From contig JADFDG010000001.1 in NCBI GenBank assembly GCA_018262975.1, forward strand, positions 1 to 64,000: a DNA stretch of 64,000 nt, in the 5' to 3' direction. Each line of letters opens with the position of its first letter. The stretch's first letter is position 1. Below the pieces are notes generated by a model that did no database searches, was not told the origin of the DNA, and saw nothing but the letters and a program-made list of their open reading frames with translations. This DNA comes from Gammaproteobacteria bacterium (lineage in GTDB: Bacteria; Pseudomonadota; Gammaproteobacteria; Pseudomonadales; JADFDG01). Below, in pieces: positions 33,506 through 43,348 of the stretch. The translations under genes and the position numbers were made by a program.

Positions 33506-35629
33506 TCAGACGGTAACGCGCGCCACCTGCACCGTTATCCCGGTCATGTGCGCCTGGTTGCTCAATTTCTCGTAACTGCCGGGGCCGGTGGGCAACAACA
33601 CGTTGGCATTCACCCCCGGGTAGCGCTTCGCCACCGACAGGCCGTGCGAGCGCTCCTGCCCCCAGCCGTGCGTCATCGCCACCACGCCGTCGCGCAGCGT
33701 GTCATCCACGCGCGCCGTCGCCTCGATCACGCCATGCACGTTGCTCACCCGCACGCGGTCGCCGTCGGCGATACCCAGCCGTTGCGCATCGGCCACGGAC
33801 AGGTGCAGCGGGTTTTCCTGCTGCCTCGCGCGCTTGAGCTTGCCAACGTTGTGGTACCAGCTGTTCTGCATGTAGTTGGTGCGCAGGCTGATCAGCTTGA
33901 GCGTACCCGCGGGCTCGGCCTGCAACCCGGCGAAGATGGCGTGCGCGCGGCCGATCGCCTCGCCGAACAGCGCCGGACAGCAATCCACGCGCTGGTCTTC
34001 GGTCTGGATCCAGTCACTGTAGAAACGGCCGACCGGGCTCGGCGGCAATTCGATGGTGTGCTGCGGCGCCGCCTTCAGTTGCGCGATCGACAACTGGCTG
34101 TAGCCCAGCATCTTGTCCAGCCGGGCGAACACGTCCGGCGACTCGCCGGCATCGAACACCGAGCGGTAGCCCATGGCCTGCTCGATCTTGCCGAGGATCC
34201 ACCACTCTTCCTTGCGCTGCTCCGCCGGTGGCACCACGGCATCGGTGTACTGCACGTGCGGCTGGTGCTGCATGCCGAGCCCGCAGATGTTCAGGTCGGC
34301 GCGCTCGAGCATGTCGGTGCACGGCAACAGCCAATCGGCGTATTCGCCGGTGGCGCTGCGGAACATGTCCAGCACCACCAGCAATTCAAGTTCCGCGAAC
34401 GCCTCGCGCAACACCTCGCCGCCACCCATGGACAGGATCGGGTTGCCGGCGATCACCACCAGCGCCTTCACCGGTGATTGCTTCGCGCGGATGAAATCGG
34501 GCAGCAGGTTGCCGGGCAACGCACCGCGGATCACCCGCAGCTCGCCGAACTCGCTGGGAAAGAACACGTTCTTGAGGTTGATGCGCCCGGCCTTGGCCGC
34601 CGGGTAGAAGCCCAGCGCATACAGGTTGCCGCCGCGCCTGTCGAGGTTGCCGGTGACGAAGCTGAGCATGTGCAGCAACCAGTAGCACAGCGTGCCCTGG
34701 CGACCCATGTTCACGCCGGTGCTCATGTGCACGCACGCGGATTCGGCGCGCCCGAAGCCGAGCGCGATGTCGCGGATCTGCGCGGCCGGCACGCCCACCA
34801 CCGCGGCTACCGCCTCGGCACTGTACGGGCGGATGAATGCGCGCAGTCCGTCCACGTTGGCACCGTGCTCGCGGATGACGTCCTCTCGCCACAACCCTGC
34901 CACATCGAGCTCGTGCAGCAGCGCCGCCATCAGGTACAGGTCGGTGTCCGGGCGCACCTGCAGCACGTCGCCGGTGGCCGGCGTGGCCGATTCCACGTGG
35001 CGCGGGTTGATGAACCACACCTGCGCGCCGTTCTGCTTCGCGGCACGGAACTTCGCCATCGGGTCGGGCATCGACACGAAACTCATGTGCGACACCTTGG
35101 GGTTCTCGCCGAACACCAGCGCGTAGCGCGTGTGCTCGAGATCCGGCAAGGGGTGGATGGTGCTGGAGCCGAACACCGCCTCGCTGCCGGCGAACTTGTT
35201 CGAGCAGTCCTGGGTGCCGGAGGTGAAGATGCGCCGGCAACCCATCTGCAGGAAGAACGAGTTGAGCGCCTGGGTGCCGAGCGCGTTGAACGCCGTGGGG
35301 TTGCCGATGTAGCCGGCGATGGCGTCGCTGCCGTACTTCTGCTGGATGGCCTTGAGGTCGGCCGCCACCCCGGCAATGGCCTGCGGCCAGTCGGTGGCGA
35401 CGAATTCACCCGCGTCGCGCTTGCCGTTGCTGCGCCGCAGCGGCACGTTCAGGCGATCCGGGTCATGGTGGATGGCGTCGAAGCCCACGCCCTTGTGGCA
35501 GGCGAAGCCGCGCGATACCGGGTGCTCGTCGTCGGGACGCAGGCGCAGCAGGCGACCGTTGTCCACCTCGGCGACGAGTCCGCAGGAGGGTTCGCAAACG
35601 CGGCAGAAGGTGTGGATGCGCTGGGTCAT
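33506..35629 (-). CDS. molybdopterin-dependent oxidoreductase (formate dehydrogenase/DMSO reductase family)
   Basis: The 707-residue protein has an N-terminal 4Fe-4S set (CRVCEPSCGL and later FACHKG), followed by the molybdopterin-binding body of the DMSO reductase superfamily and a C-terminal molydopterin-guanine dinucleotide-binding domain (LSVADAQRLGIADGDRVRV, AMTHGWGQ). No Tat signal is present, so it should be cytoplasmic. No electron-transfer or membrane subunit lies beside it. The substrate cannot be told; such solitary enzymes act on many small molecules. Confidence 0.9.
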   Translation of the reverse strand: MTQRIHTFCRVCEPSCGLVAEVDNGRLLRLRPDDEHPVSRGFACHKGVGFDAIHHDPDRLNVPLRRSNGKRDAGEFVATDWPQAIAGVAADLKAIQQKYGSDAIAGYIGNPTAFNALGTQALNSFFLQMGCRRIFTSGTQDCSNKFAGSEAVFGSSTIHPLPDLEHTRYALVFGENPKVSHMSFVSMPDPMAKFRAAKQNGAQVWFINPRHVESATPATGDVLQVRPDTDLYLMAALLHELDVAGLWREDVIREHGANVDGLRAFIRPYSAEAVAAVVGVPAAQIRDIALGFGRAESACVHMSTGVNMGRQGTLCYWLLHMLSFVTGNLDRRGGNLYALGFYPAAKAGRINLKNVFFPSEFGELRVIRGALPGNLLPDFIRAKQSPVKALVVIAGNPILSMGGGEVLREAFAELELLVVLDMFRSATGEYADWLLPCTDMLERADLNICGLGMQHQPHVQYTDAVVPPAEQRKEEWWILGKIEQAMGYRSVFDAGESPDVFARLDKMLGYSQLSIAQLKAAPQHTIELPPSPVGRFYSDWIQTEDQRVDCCPALFGEAIGRAHAIFAGLQAEPAGTLKLISLRTNYMQNSWYHNVGKLKRARQQENPLHLSVADAQRLGIADGDRVRVSNVHGVIEATARVDDTLRDGVVAMTHGWGQERSHGLSVAKRYPGVNANVLLPTGPGSYEKLSNQAHMTGITVQVARVTV

Positions 35630-35852
35630 GGCGTGGCTTCCGGTTCCGGCAACAGGCTGTACGGCCGGACTGTGCTACGAAGCCGCCGGCAGGTAAATGA
35701 CCGCAAAGGACAACCCGCCGGGCCAGCCCCGCCACCTGCTGCCGGGGCCGGGCGAGCATTCCGGCAAGTCGCCCGGCCGAATCCGCCATTGCCCACAGCG
35801 AGCGCATGGCCGATTTTCGCCGCCACGAACAGCAGTCCCCACGGAGCCCGCC

Positions 35853-36827
35853 ATGAACCCCGCCGCCGCCCCCGACGCCGCCCCCATCGAAGTGGACGAG
35901 GCCAGCCTGCGCCGTTCGCTGGAGGCCGTCCGCAAAGCGCCCATAGATCCGAAGAAGGGCCTGTTCGGACCGGAATCGATGTTCTGGGAAGTGAACAAGC
36001 ACACCCTCGTGTACTTCCTGGGCGCCGTGCAGTCGGTGCAGATGCAGTTGTGCCACCCGTGGATCGGCACCGCGGTGTTCGACCATTCGAAGATCATGAC
36101 CGACCCGCGCCGGCGCGCGCAGCTCACCTACAGTTTCCTGTGGTCGTTCATCTACGGCGACCTGGACATGGTCATGAAGCGCGCCATGGGCCTGTACAAG
36201 GTGCACGGCCGCGTGCAGGGCACCATCGACGAGAAGGCCGGCACCCATGCCGCCGGCGAGCACTACCAGGCCAACGAGGTGAACGCCCTGCTGTGGGTGC
36301 ACGTCACCGCGTTCCTGTGCCGGGTGCGCCTGTACGAAATCCTGGTCCGCCCGCTCTCCACCGCCGAAAAGGACCGCTTCGTCAACGAGGCGAAGTTGTA
36401 CGCGATGTGCTTCGGCATTCCCGATACCGCACACCCGCAGGACTGGCAGGAAGTCGAGGACTACGTGGCGGCGATGGATGCCTCGGACACCCTCGCCCGC
36501 AACGAGAAGGGCATGAAGATCCGCCTGTTCCTCGAGAAGAGCATTCCGCGCCCGCTACGCCAGCCGGTGTGGAACTTCATCTGCATGCAGTTGCCGGAGC
36601 GCACCCGGCAGTTGCTCGACCTGCCGGCGGACAACGCCGCGAACCGCGCCAGCGCGCTGCGCGTTGGCAAGGTGCTCGGGTTCATCCAGCGGACGCTGCC
36701 GGCAAAACTGGCGTACGTGCCGGCCTACCACGAGGCCATGGCGCGCATCGCCGGCAAGGGCGGCCCGGACTGGCTCACCGCCCGCATCAACAAGGCCATC
36801 CTCGGCACGCCGCGACTGGTCTCGTAG
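35853..36827 (+). CDS. MpaB-like (DUF2236) oxygenase family protein
   Basis: The 324-residue protein matches the DUF2236/MpaB family through segments such as QLCHPWIGTAVFDHSKIM, RRAQLTYSFLWSFIYGD and NALLWVHVTAFLCRV. Family members bind heme b and include latex- and meroterpenoid-cleaving oxygenases. ATG at 35853 is preceded by CGGAG. It diverges from the molybdopterin oxidoreductase across 223 bases where I see no other gene or clear site. Its substrate is unknown; a hydrophobic isoprenoid or lipid is likely by family analogy. Confidence 0.85.
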   Translation: MNPAAAPDAAPIEVDEASLRRSLEAVRKAPIDPKKGLFGPESMFWEVNKHTLVYFLGAVQSVQMQLCHPWIGTAVFDHSKIMTDPRRRAQLTYSFLWSFIYGDLDMVMKRAMGLYKVHGRVQGTIDEKAGTHAAGEHYQANEVNALLWVHVTAFLCRVRLYEILVRPLSTAEKDRFVNEAKLYAMCFGIPDTAHPQDWQEVEDYVAAMDASDTLARNEKGMKIRLFLEKSIPRPLRQPVWNFICMQLPERTRQLLDLPADNAANRASALRVGKVLGFIQRTLPAKLAYVPAYHEAMARIAGKGGPDWLTARINKAILGTPRLVS

Positions 36828-36846
36828 ACGTCAGGGCCGGCGCAAG

Positions 36847-37995
36847 TCAGTCGACCTGCAACTCCACGCGGTTGCGGCCGCCCTGCTTGGCGCGGTAAAG
36901 CGCGCCATCGGCCGCGGCGATCAGCATGGTCACCGACATGTCGGGGTCGCGCGCGTTGCTGGCCACGCCGAAGCTGCCGGTAATGCCGAAGTCGGCGCCG
37001 TTGTCCGCCTGCAGGCGAACGGCCGCCAGCTGCTCCCGGCAGCGCTCGGCAATGACCGCCGCGCCGGCCAGGTCGGTGTCGGGCAGCATCAGCAGGAATT
37101 CCTCGCCGCCGAAACGCCCCAGCACATCCGACTGGCGCAGGCATTCGCCGAGCGCGCGCGCCGACTGGCGCAGCACTTCGTCGCCGGCCGGATGGCCCCA
37201 GGTGTCATTGATCTTCTTGAAGTGATCGAGGTCCAGCAGCACCACCGACACCGGTGCACCGCGGCGATGCCGGCGGGCGACCTCCCGTTCCAGTTGCGCG
37301 AGGATGCTGCGACGGTTGTGCACGCCGGTGAGCGGATCGGTGTAACTCAGCGTGCGGAACGCCATCTCGCGCTCGCGCCAGCGCGACAGCAGGAAGTCCA
37401 CCAGCGCGATGATGAAGACAATGAACGGCGCGGCGAAGAACAGCGTGGTAGTGGTCCAGAACAACTGGTTGGCGTTGTCCCCCGGGGTGGGCGGCACGAT
37501 GCCCGGCGCATACGACACCAGCCCCGCGGCGCCGGCATAGGACAGCACGACCACCGCGGCCAGGGCGAGCAGCCAGGTGGCGTAAACGACCCAGCGCTCC
37601 AGCAGGATGAACCCGGCCAGCGGCGTGCCCACCAGCACCACGCCGGCAACGAAATTGAGCGTGCCGATGATGTATCCGCAGTAGATCAGCGTGAGCGCGA
37701 AGTACCAGGCGCACAGCAGCTGGAAAGGCAGCGAGCCGGGACGGTGGCGGCGAAACCACTGGCCGGCGGCCAGCAGCAACAGGTCGATGAGCATGAACGC
37801 GGTCAGCAGCGGCAGTTGCCCGCTCAGGTAGACGGTGTCCGCGAGCCGCGTGGCGTCATCGCGCGAGAGGATGTACAAGGACCAGCCGAAGTACTGCCCA
37901 TAGAGGGGCAACAGCACCACCAGCAGCAGCATGCCCTTGGCCACCGGCGACCACTCGAGCACGTCGGCAAAATGTCGACGGAGGGACAGGGTCAT
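36847..37995 (-). CDS. membrane diguanylate cyclase (GGDEF)
   Basis: The 382-residue protein has about five N-terminal membrane helices (up to residue 215) and a C-terminal GGDEF domain that would make cyclic-di-GMP from two GTP. The active motif is GGEEF near 292-296. An RQSD inhibitory site lies five residues before it, which predicts product feedback inhibition. The sensor part has no named domain. It is a single gene converging with the MpaB-like gene. Confidence 0.93.
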   Translation of the reverse strand: MTLSLRRHFADVLEWSPVAKGMLLLVVLLPLYGQYFGWSLYILSRDDATRLADTVYLSGQLPLLTAFMLIDLLLLAAGQWFRRHRPGSLPFQLLCAWYFALTLIYCGYIIGTLNFVAGVVLVGTPLAGFILLERWVVYATWLLALAAVVVLSYAGAAGLVSYAPGIVPPTPGDNANQLFWTTTTLFFAAPFIVFIIALVDFLLSRWREREMAFRTLSYTDPLTGVHNRRSILAQLEREVARRHRRGAPVSVVLLDLDHFKKINDTWGHPAGDEVLRQSARALGECLRQSDVLGRFGGEEFLLMLPDTDLAGAAVIAERCREQLAAVRLQADNGADFGITGSFGVASNARDPDMSVTMLIAAADGALYRAKQGGRNRVELQVD

Positions 37996-38108
37996 GCGGT
38001 GGCGAGGTCCTTTGCGCTCATGGGCAGAGCGGCACTATCGATGCCACCCGGCACGCGGTAAAGCCCGCGCCGACGGACGCGCGCAGCCGGCGCCACGCGG
38101 GCCCGGCC

Positions 38109-38753
38109 TCAGTCGGGCATTGCCACCTCGATGCCTGCCTGCCGGTTGGCCGCCTCCTGCCGGCGGTTACTGTCCAGCCTTTCGAAGGCGCGCGGCGACA
38201 GGCGACGGGCCAGGCGATTGAGCGGCCGCTCGACCACCCCGGGCAGGCGCATGCCCAGCGGGTTGGACTCCATCAGGTCGATGCTGGAAATCACCCGCGT
38301 GCCCATCAGGTAATCGAACCAGGGACGGGTCACGCACCAGTTGGCGTCCTGGTTGGAATTCATGTGGTGGTCGTAGTGCCAGGGCACGTGCTGTTTCGCC
38401 CACGCGTGGTCGAGGTGGGCGCGGCGATGCACGTAGTAGTAACGCCCGGCGCTGTACCAGGCACCCAGCACGAAGAAAGGCGCCACCGGCGCCAGGATGG
38501 TGAAAGCGCCGGCGGTCAGCGCCAGTGAGGTCGCCTCCAGGCGCACGCGCTCGTTGGACAGGCCCTCGCGGTAGCCCGGCTCGTCGAAGTCCTGTTGCCG
38601 GCAGACCTTGTGGTGCGCCCAGTGCGCCTTCATCAGTGCGGGACGCGGGCTGGTGCGGCCCTTGCCCGGGCGCGGCGTGCCGTGCAGCACGTACTTGTGC
38701 GCGTACCACTCGAAGCCGTTGGCGAACAGCAGGGCGATGGGGAAGCCGATCAT
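38109..38753 (-). CDS. fatty acid hydroxylase/sterol desaturase superfamily protein
   Basis: The 214-residue membrane protein has the eight-His di-iron pattern of the superfamily: HKYVLH near 19, HWAHHK near 43, HRRAHLDH near 110 and HYDHHMN near 126. Two to three hydrophobic segments embed the sites. Enzymes of this group hydroxylate or desaturate fatty acids, sterols or carotenoids. ATG at 38753 starts directly in the first helix. It precedes the diguanylate cyclase on the same strand by 113 bases. Confidence 0.85.
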   Translation of the reverse strand: MIGFPIALLFANGFEWYAHKYVLHGTPRPGKGRTSPRPALMKAHWAHHKVCRQQDFDEPGYREGLSNERVRLEATSLALTAGAFTILAPVAPFFVLGAWYSAGRYYYVHRRAHLDHAWAKQHVPWHYDHHMNSNQDANWCVTRPWFDYLMGTRVISSIDLMESNPLGMRLPGVVERPLNRLARRLSPRAFERLDSNRRQEAANRQAGIEVAMPD

Positions 38754-38802
38754 GCCGGGTCATCCTCTCGAAGGCAGGGAGTGACCCGATTCTGGCAAGG
38801 TT

Positions 38803-38835
38803 CCCCGGCCCCGGGCTTGACCCGGGACACCGGGG
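38803..38835. repeat. nested GC palindrome (CCCGGGCTTGACCCGGG type)
   Basis: CCCGGG at 38810-38815 and 38821-38826 flank CTTGA, and an outer pair CCCCGG/CCGGGG lies at 38803-38808 and 38830-38835. It forms a nested hairpin in the 135-base gap between two minus-strand genes. It may be a dispersed repeat or a processing hairpin. Nothing else is visible in the gap. Confidence 0.55.
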
Positions 38836-38888
38836 CGACGCGCGGTCCGGGGCAAGGGACCGGCGTGCCCCCGCCCCGCGACCGTACC

Positions 38889-40151
38889 TCAGAGTTCGCG
38901 GGCGTCGAAGTCGTCGACCTCCATGCCGACGCCATTGTCCACGTACAGGCCCATGCCGTAGTACGCCCAGTTCGCCGGCGGCCTGCCGTTGCCCTGGTAC
39001 TCGCCGTTGATGAACACCAGCACCTCGCCCTTGTCGAACACCAGGCGCAACTCGTTCATGCCCTCGTGCAGCGCCTTGGTCGGCACATCGACATGGCTGG
39101 TCCACTCGCTGTTGTCCTGCGGGTAGGTCCACAGCTGGACGTTACCGGTGGACGGCTGCACGCAGGCCAGCAACATCGGGTATTCCTTGCCCTCCTGCTC
39201 CTTGCCCAACAGCACCACGCCACCGCAGCCGGTGCCGTTCTTCGTGTAACGCACCTTCGCGCTGACGGTATAGGTGGCAAACACTCGCGGGTCCGTCGTA
39301 TTGCCCATCCACACCCACGAGTAACCCTCGGCGGCCTTGCGATCGAACACCAGCAGCTCGCGGGTGTAGTCGATCAGGCGACGCGTATCGGCGCTGTCCT
39401 CCAGCATCCAGCGGTCGTCCTTCTTCAGCGTGTTGCCGCGCAGCTTTTCCTTCAGCGTGCGCGTGAAGTCGTCATGGGCCAGCACCGGGGCCCCGGGAAT
39501 CGGCGCCTGCGCGGTCAGGCGCGCCAGGCGGCTGTCGGTGCCGGTACGCGTGAGCACGATGTCGTCGAAGTCGACGGTGACCTGCTGGTTGGCCACCACG
39601 GTGACCACCGACGGCGCGATGTCGATGATGCGGCTCCTGCCGACGAACACGTCGTTGACGTAGAAGTTGAAGGCCCCCGACTCGCGCTCGATGCGCACCT
39701 TGTTGACCGCGCCGGCACCGGTCTTCATGGCCGGTACCTGCACCCAGTCCATGGCCGCGATGTCCGCCCACGCATTGTCACGCCAGTAGTAGATACGCGC
39801 ATAGCCCTGGCTGCCCAGCGTGAAACCCACCTCGTCGCCGTCCGGCGCGCGCAGCGCCACGCCGTAGAACACGTTGTCGCCGCTGGCGGCAATCTCGCGG
39901 GTGGTGAACTCCAGGCGATAGGCGGCCGGGCCGGGCACGCGGACGTCGCGCGAGGTCTGCATGCTCATGCCGTTCGACAGGTTGGCGAGGCGCAGGCGAC
40001 CGTCAACCACGGTGAAGGTGGTGGTCCCGGGCTTTTCCGAGGCCGGCCAGCCGGCGTTGGTGGAAAAATCATCGCGGAACAACACCGCGTCGGCGGCCAG
40101 CACGGAACCGGACAGGCAGGCGGCGGCGAGCAGGAATGCGAGTTTCTTCAT
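38889..40151 (-). CDS. secreted protein with two concanavalin/LamG-like domains
   Basis: The 420-residue precursor has a signal peptide ending SVLAA. It contains two jelly-roll-like halves that begin with matching phrases: VLFRDDFSTNAGW near 23 and VLAHDDFTRTLKEK near 225. Both halves end with a strand that repeats DFDDI/VDDFDA. This duplication resembles concanavalin A-like lectin/glucanase folds of the DUF1080 type. No catalytic residues can be assigned; carbohydrate binding is possible. Its ATG lies 10 bases after the Sel1-like protein gene, forming an operon. Confidence 0.7.
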   Translation of the reverse strand: MKKLAFLLAAACLSGSVLAADAVLFRDDFSTNAGWPASEKPGTTTFTVVDGRLRLANLSNGMSMQTSRDVRVPGPAAYRLEFTTREIAASGDNVFYGVALRAPDGDEVGFTLGSQGYARIYYWRDNAWADIAAMDWVQVPAMKTGAGAVNKVRIERESGAFNFYVNDVFVGRSRIIDIAPSVVTVVANQQVTVDFDDIVLTRTGTDSRLARLTAQAPIPGAPVLAHDDFTRTLKEKLRGNTLKKDDRWMLEDSADTRRLIDYTRELLVFDRKAAEGYSWVWMGNTTDPRVFATYTVSAKVRYTKNGTGCGGVVLLGKEQEGKEYPMLLACVQPSTGNVQLWTYPQDNSEWTSHVDVPTKALHEGMNELRLVFDKGEVLVFINGEYQGNGRPPANWAYYGMGLYVDNGVGMEVDDFDAREL

Positions 40152-40161
40152 GGTCCTGTCC

Positions 40162-40977
40162 TCAGCGGCCGATCATCGATTCGAATTTTTCACGGGTGAA
40201 CGGTTGCACCGGATTCTCGCGGGTGCTGAACCGCTCCATGGTCATGTCGAGGTAGCTGGCGGCCTTCTTCGGGTCCCTGGGCACGCCCCAGCCTTCCTCC
40301 AGGATACGCACCTTGGTCATCGCGCAGCGCGCATCGTCCACGCGGCTCTTCGCGCGCGAGGGCAGGCCCAGCGCATCACCACAGCGCGCCACCAGGCTGA
40401 ACGCCTCGGCCTCGTCCTTCGGCACGCCGAGTCCCAGCAGGTACAGGCGGGCCAGCGTGTTCGAACTCCAGGCGTCGAACGGATTGCCGTAGGCCTGGGC
40501 GTGCAGCTTGCTGACCGCATAGGCGTAGTCAGGCTCGGGGAAGATGAATTCCGAATACGGGCGGATGTGCAGCGCATATTCGACGATGCGGCGGGTGGCC
40601 AGCACCTCGCCGCCGTCATCGCGCGTCAGCTGCACCTCCAGCATCTTGCGCAGCTCGGCACCCTCGGCCGCGCTGTACACCGGGTAGTCCTTGCCGTACT
40701 TGATGGCCTCCCACATCTCGTCCCACAACTTCTTGGTGGCCGCCTGCTTCGCGGCCTGGCGCTGGTACATGTTGCTGACGAGGTTGCCGATGCCCTTGTT
40801 GAGGGCTTCCACGTGGGCCTGCGGGTTACGCTGGTATTCCTCGAAGCGGCGCTCGGCCTCGGCGGTGGTGTAACCGCGCAGCAGGGCTTCCTTCCGGAGA
40901 GTGGCATCGGTGACGCTGTCGGCGAGCGCGGGGCCGGCCGCGGACAGCAGGGCCAGGGTCAACAGGGCGTGGCGCAT
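40162..40977 (-). CDS. secreted protein with Sel1-like repeats
   Basis: The 271-residue precursor has a signal peptide (MRHALLTLALLSAAGPALA) and a helical body. Two Sel1/TPR-like repeats can be seen at ARLYLLGLGVPKDEAEAFSLV and ILEEGWGVPRDPKKAASYL. Sel1 repeats mediate protein-protein contacts. ATG at 40977 begins the signal peptide; an upstream start would put a non-signal peptide before it. It is first in a two-gene unit with the two-domain lectin-like protein. Its function is unknown. Confidence 0.7.
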   Translation of the reverse strand: MRHALLTLALLSAAGPALADSVTDATLRKEALLRGYTTAEAERRFEEYQRNPQAHVEALNKGIGNLVSNMYQRQAAKQAATKKLWDEMWEAIKYGKDYPVYSAAEGAELRKMLEVQLTRDDGGEVLATRRIVEYALHIRPYSEFIFPEPDYAYAVSKLHAQAYGNPFDAWSSNTLARLYLLGLGVPKDEAEAFSLVARCGDALGLPSRAKSRVDDARCAMTKVRILEEGWGVPRDPKKAASYLDMTMERFSTRENPVQPFTREKFESMIGR

Positions 40978-41133
40978 TGGGAAAGGCTCCTTGGGACAAG
41001 CACCGCACATGTTGTCGCCCGGCGGCGGACAAACCCATCCCCCGAACCAGGGGATTCCCTTGCCGGTCGCGGCGCCCCCGCCCAGCCGCTATGCTTGCCC
41101 CGCCTTCCCGCCACCCTGCCGGAGACCCCATCC

Positions 41134-41637
41134 ATGGCCTTCACCATCCGCGACGCGTCCGTACCGATCTACAAGCGCGGCCTGCGCACCCTGCTCACCC
41201 TGCTGGAGCGCGCCGACGCGCACGCCGCCGCCAATGCCGTCGACGTGAAGTCGCTGCTGGATGCGAAGCTCGCCCCCGACATGTTCGACTTCAAGAAGCA
41301 GGTGCAGATCGCCACCGACCACGCCAAGGGCGGTGCCGCCCGCCTGGCCGGCCTGGAGCCGCCGACCTTCCTCGACAACGAGACCACCGTGGCGGAACTG
41401 CGCGTGCGCGTGCAGGCCATCCTCGACTACATCGACGGCATCGACGCCGACCTGTATGCCGGCGCCGAGGACCGCGACATCACCCTCGTCTACCCGTGGG
41501 CCACCTACCAGTTCAAGGGCGCGAAGTTCCTCACCTACTGGTCGCTGCCGAACTTCTTCTTCCACGTCACCACCGCCTACGACATCCTGCGCGCGCAGGG
41601 CGTGGCGATCGGCAAGGCTGACTTCCTCGGCAAGTGA
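41134..41637 (+). CDS. DUF1993 family protein
   Basis: The 167-residue helical protein matches DUF1993: it starts with VPIYKRGLRTLLTLLERADAH and ends with YWSLPNFFFHVTTAYDILRAQGV. The fold is DinB/YfiT-like, but the metal-binding His set is not clear here. The function is unknown. ATG at 41134 opens it; the frame is open far upstream but that is antisense to the secreted genes. A repeat and a strong terminator follow. Confidence 0.88.
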   Translation: MAFTIRDASVPIYKRGLRTLLTLLERADAHAAANAVDVKSLLDAKLAPDMFDFKKQVQIATDHAKGGAARLAGLEPPTFLDNETTVAELRVRVQAILDYIDGIDADLYAGAEDRDITLVYPWATYQFKGAKFLTYWSLPNFFFHVTTAYDILRAQGVAIGKADFLGK

Positions 41638-41643
41638 TGCTCA

Positions 41644-41669
41644 TGTAGAGAGGGGGCCATGCCCCCGAC
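41644..41669. repeat. 26-bp GC-rich palindromic repeat, copy 2
   Basis: This copy has the same 26-base layout as 14345-14370, differing only at an A/G and a T/C. It lies between the DUF1993 stop and a terminator hairpin. Both full copies occur directly downstream or upstream of genes in intergenic DNA. Confidence 0.7.
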
Positions 41670-41671
41670 AA

Positions 41672-41700
41672 AAAAACGCCCGGCATCGCCGGGCGTTTTT
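41672..41700. terminator. rho-independent terminator between DUF1993 and ahpF
   Basis: AAAAACGCCCGGC pairs fully with GCCGGGCGTTTTT around the loop ATC, giving a 13-bp stem with flanking A and T runs. It can terminate DUF1993 on plus and ahpF on minus. Confidence 0.92.
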
Positions 41701-41720
41701 GTTTCCGTGAAATGCAGCTA

Positions 41721-43307
41721 TCAGCCGTGGCGGATCAGGTAGTCGAACGCCGACAGCGCCGCCTTCGCCCCCTCGCCCATCGAGATGATGATCTGCTTGT
41801 ACGGGACCGTGGTGCAGTCACCGGAAGCGAACACGCCCGGCACGCTGGTCTCGCAGCGGTCGTTGATGACAACCTCGCCACGGTTGCTCAGCTCGACGGT
41901 GCCCTTCAGGAAATCGGTGTTGGGCACCAGGCCGATCTGCACGAACACGCCGGCCAGTTCGAGCTTGTGTACTTCACCACTGACGCGATCCTTGTAGACC
42001 AGGCCATTCATCTTGTGACCGTCGCCGGTGACCTCGGTGGTCTGCGCCGACAGGATCACGCGCACGTTCGGCAGGCTGTACAGCTTCTTCTGCAGCACCG
42101 CGTCGGCGCGCAGCTTGCTGTCGAATTCCAGCACGGTCACGTGCTCGACGATGCCCGCCAGGTCGATGGCCGCCTCGATGCCCGAGTTGCCGCCACCGAT
42201 CACCGCGACTTTCTTGCCCTTGAACAGCGGGCCGTCGCAGTGCGGGCAGTAGGCCACGCCCTTGGTGCGGTATTCCTTCTCGCCGGGTACGTTCATGTCG
42301 CGCCAGCGGGCACCGGTGGCCACCACCACGCTCTTGCTGCGCAGGCGCGCGCCGTTTTCCAGCGTCACGTGCACCAGACCGTCCTCGCTCTGGTCGGCCG
42401 GCACCAGGCCGGTGGCGCGCTGGCCGTTCATGATGTCCACGCCGTAGTGCTTGACGTGTTCCTCGAGCGCGGCAGCCAGTTTCGGGCCCTCGGTTTCCTT
42501 CACCGATATGAAGTTCTCGATGCCCAGCGTATCCATCACCTGGCCACCGAAGCGCTCGGCCACCACGCCGGTGCGGATGCCCTTGCGCGCGGCGTAGATG
42601 GCCGCGGCCGAGCCGGACGGGCCACCGCCCACCACCAGCACGTCGAATGCGTCCTTCTGCGCCAGCTTCGCGGCGTCACGCGCGGCGGCGCCGGTGTCGA
42701 TCTTCGCGAGGATCTCCTCCAGGGTCATGCGGCCCTGGCCGAAGTGGGCGCCGTTCAGGTAGACGGCCGGCACGCCCATGATCTGGCGCTCGTCGACTTC
42801 CTTCTGGAACAGCGCGCCGTCGATCATCACGTGGCGGATGTTCGGGTTGACCACCGACATCAGGTTGAGCGCCTGCACGACGTCGGGGCAGTTGTGGCAG
42901 CTCAGCGAGATATAGGTTTCGAAATGGAACTCGCCCTCGAGCGCCTTGATCTGTTCGATCACTTCCGGCTCGACCTTCGGCGGGTAGCCACCGGTCTGCA
43001 GCAGCGCCAGCACCAGCGAGGTGAACTCGTGGCCCATGGGAATGCCGGCGAACTCGGTCTGCACCGGCGCCTTGCCACCGGCGTCGCTGCCGGTGCGGCG
43101 GATGATGAACGACGGCTTGCGCGCGGCGGTGCCGGCTTGCGCGGACAGCGTCACCTTCGGCGACAGTTCCGCGATTTCTTCCAGCAGCGTCTTCAGCTCG
43201 TTGGCGGCGCTGCTGTCGTCCAGTGATGCCACCAGTTCGACCGGCAGCGTGATGCGCTCCAGGTAACCGCGGAGCTGTTCCTTCATGTTGGCGTCAAGCA
43301 TGGTCAT
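41721..43307 (-). CDS. ahpF: alkyl hydroperoxide reductase subunit F
   Basis: AhpF is the NADH-dependent flavin reductase that restores AhpC. The 528-residue protein has an N-terminal tandem thioredoxin-fold domain with CHNC near 137-140, FAD and NADH Rossmann motifs (VGGGPSG, IGGGNSG) and the catalytic CPHC near 353-356. The C-terminal GVFASGDCT segment is typical. An ATG two codons in (43301) is an equally good start. It follows ahpC on the same strand after 139 bases that contain an inverted repeat. Confidence 0.97.
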   Translation of the reverse strand: MTMLDANMKEQLRGYLERITLPVELVASLDDSSAANELKTLLEEIAELSPKVTLSAQAGTAARKPSFIIRRTGSDAGGKAPVQTEFAGIPMGHEFTSLVLALLQTGGYPPKVEPEVIEQIKALEGEFHFETYISLSCHNCPDVVQALNLMSVVNPNIRHVMIDGALFQKEVDERQIMGVPAVYLNGAHFGQGRMTLEEILAKIDTGAAARDAAKLAQKDAFDVLVVGGGPSGSAAAIYAARKGIRTGVVAERFGGQVMDTLGIENFISVKETEGPKLAAALEEHVKHYGVDIMNGQRATGLVPADQSEDGLVHVTLENGARLRSKSVVVATGARWRDMNVPGEKEYRTKGVAYCPHCDGPLFKGKKVAVIGGGNSGIEAAIDLAGIVEHVTVLEFDSKLRADAVLQKKLYSLPNVRVILSAQTTEVTGDGHKMNGLVYKDRVSGEVHKLELAGVFVQIGLVPNTDFLKGTVELSNRGEVVINDRCETSVPGVFASGDCTTVPYKQIIISMGEGAKAALSAFDYLIRHG

Positions 43308-43348
43308 GGTGATGGCATCCCGTGTGTGAATTCAGGGCAAAAGCCCCC

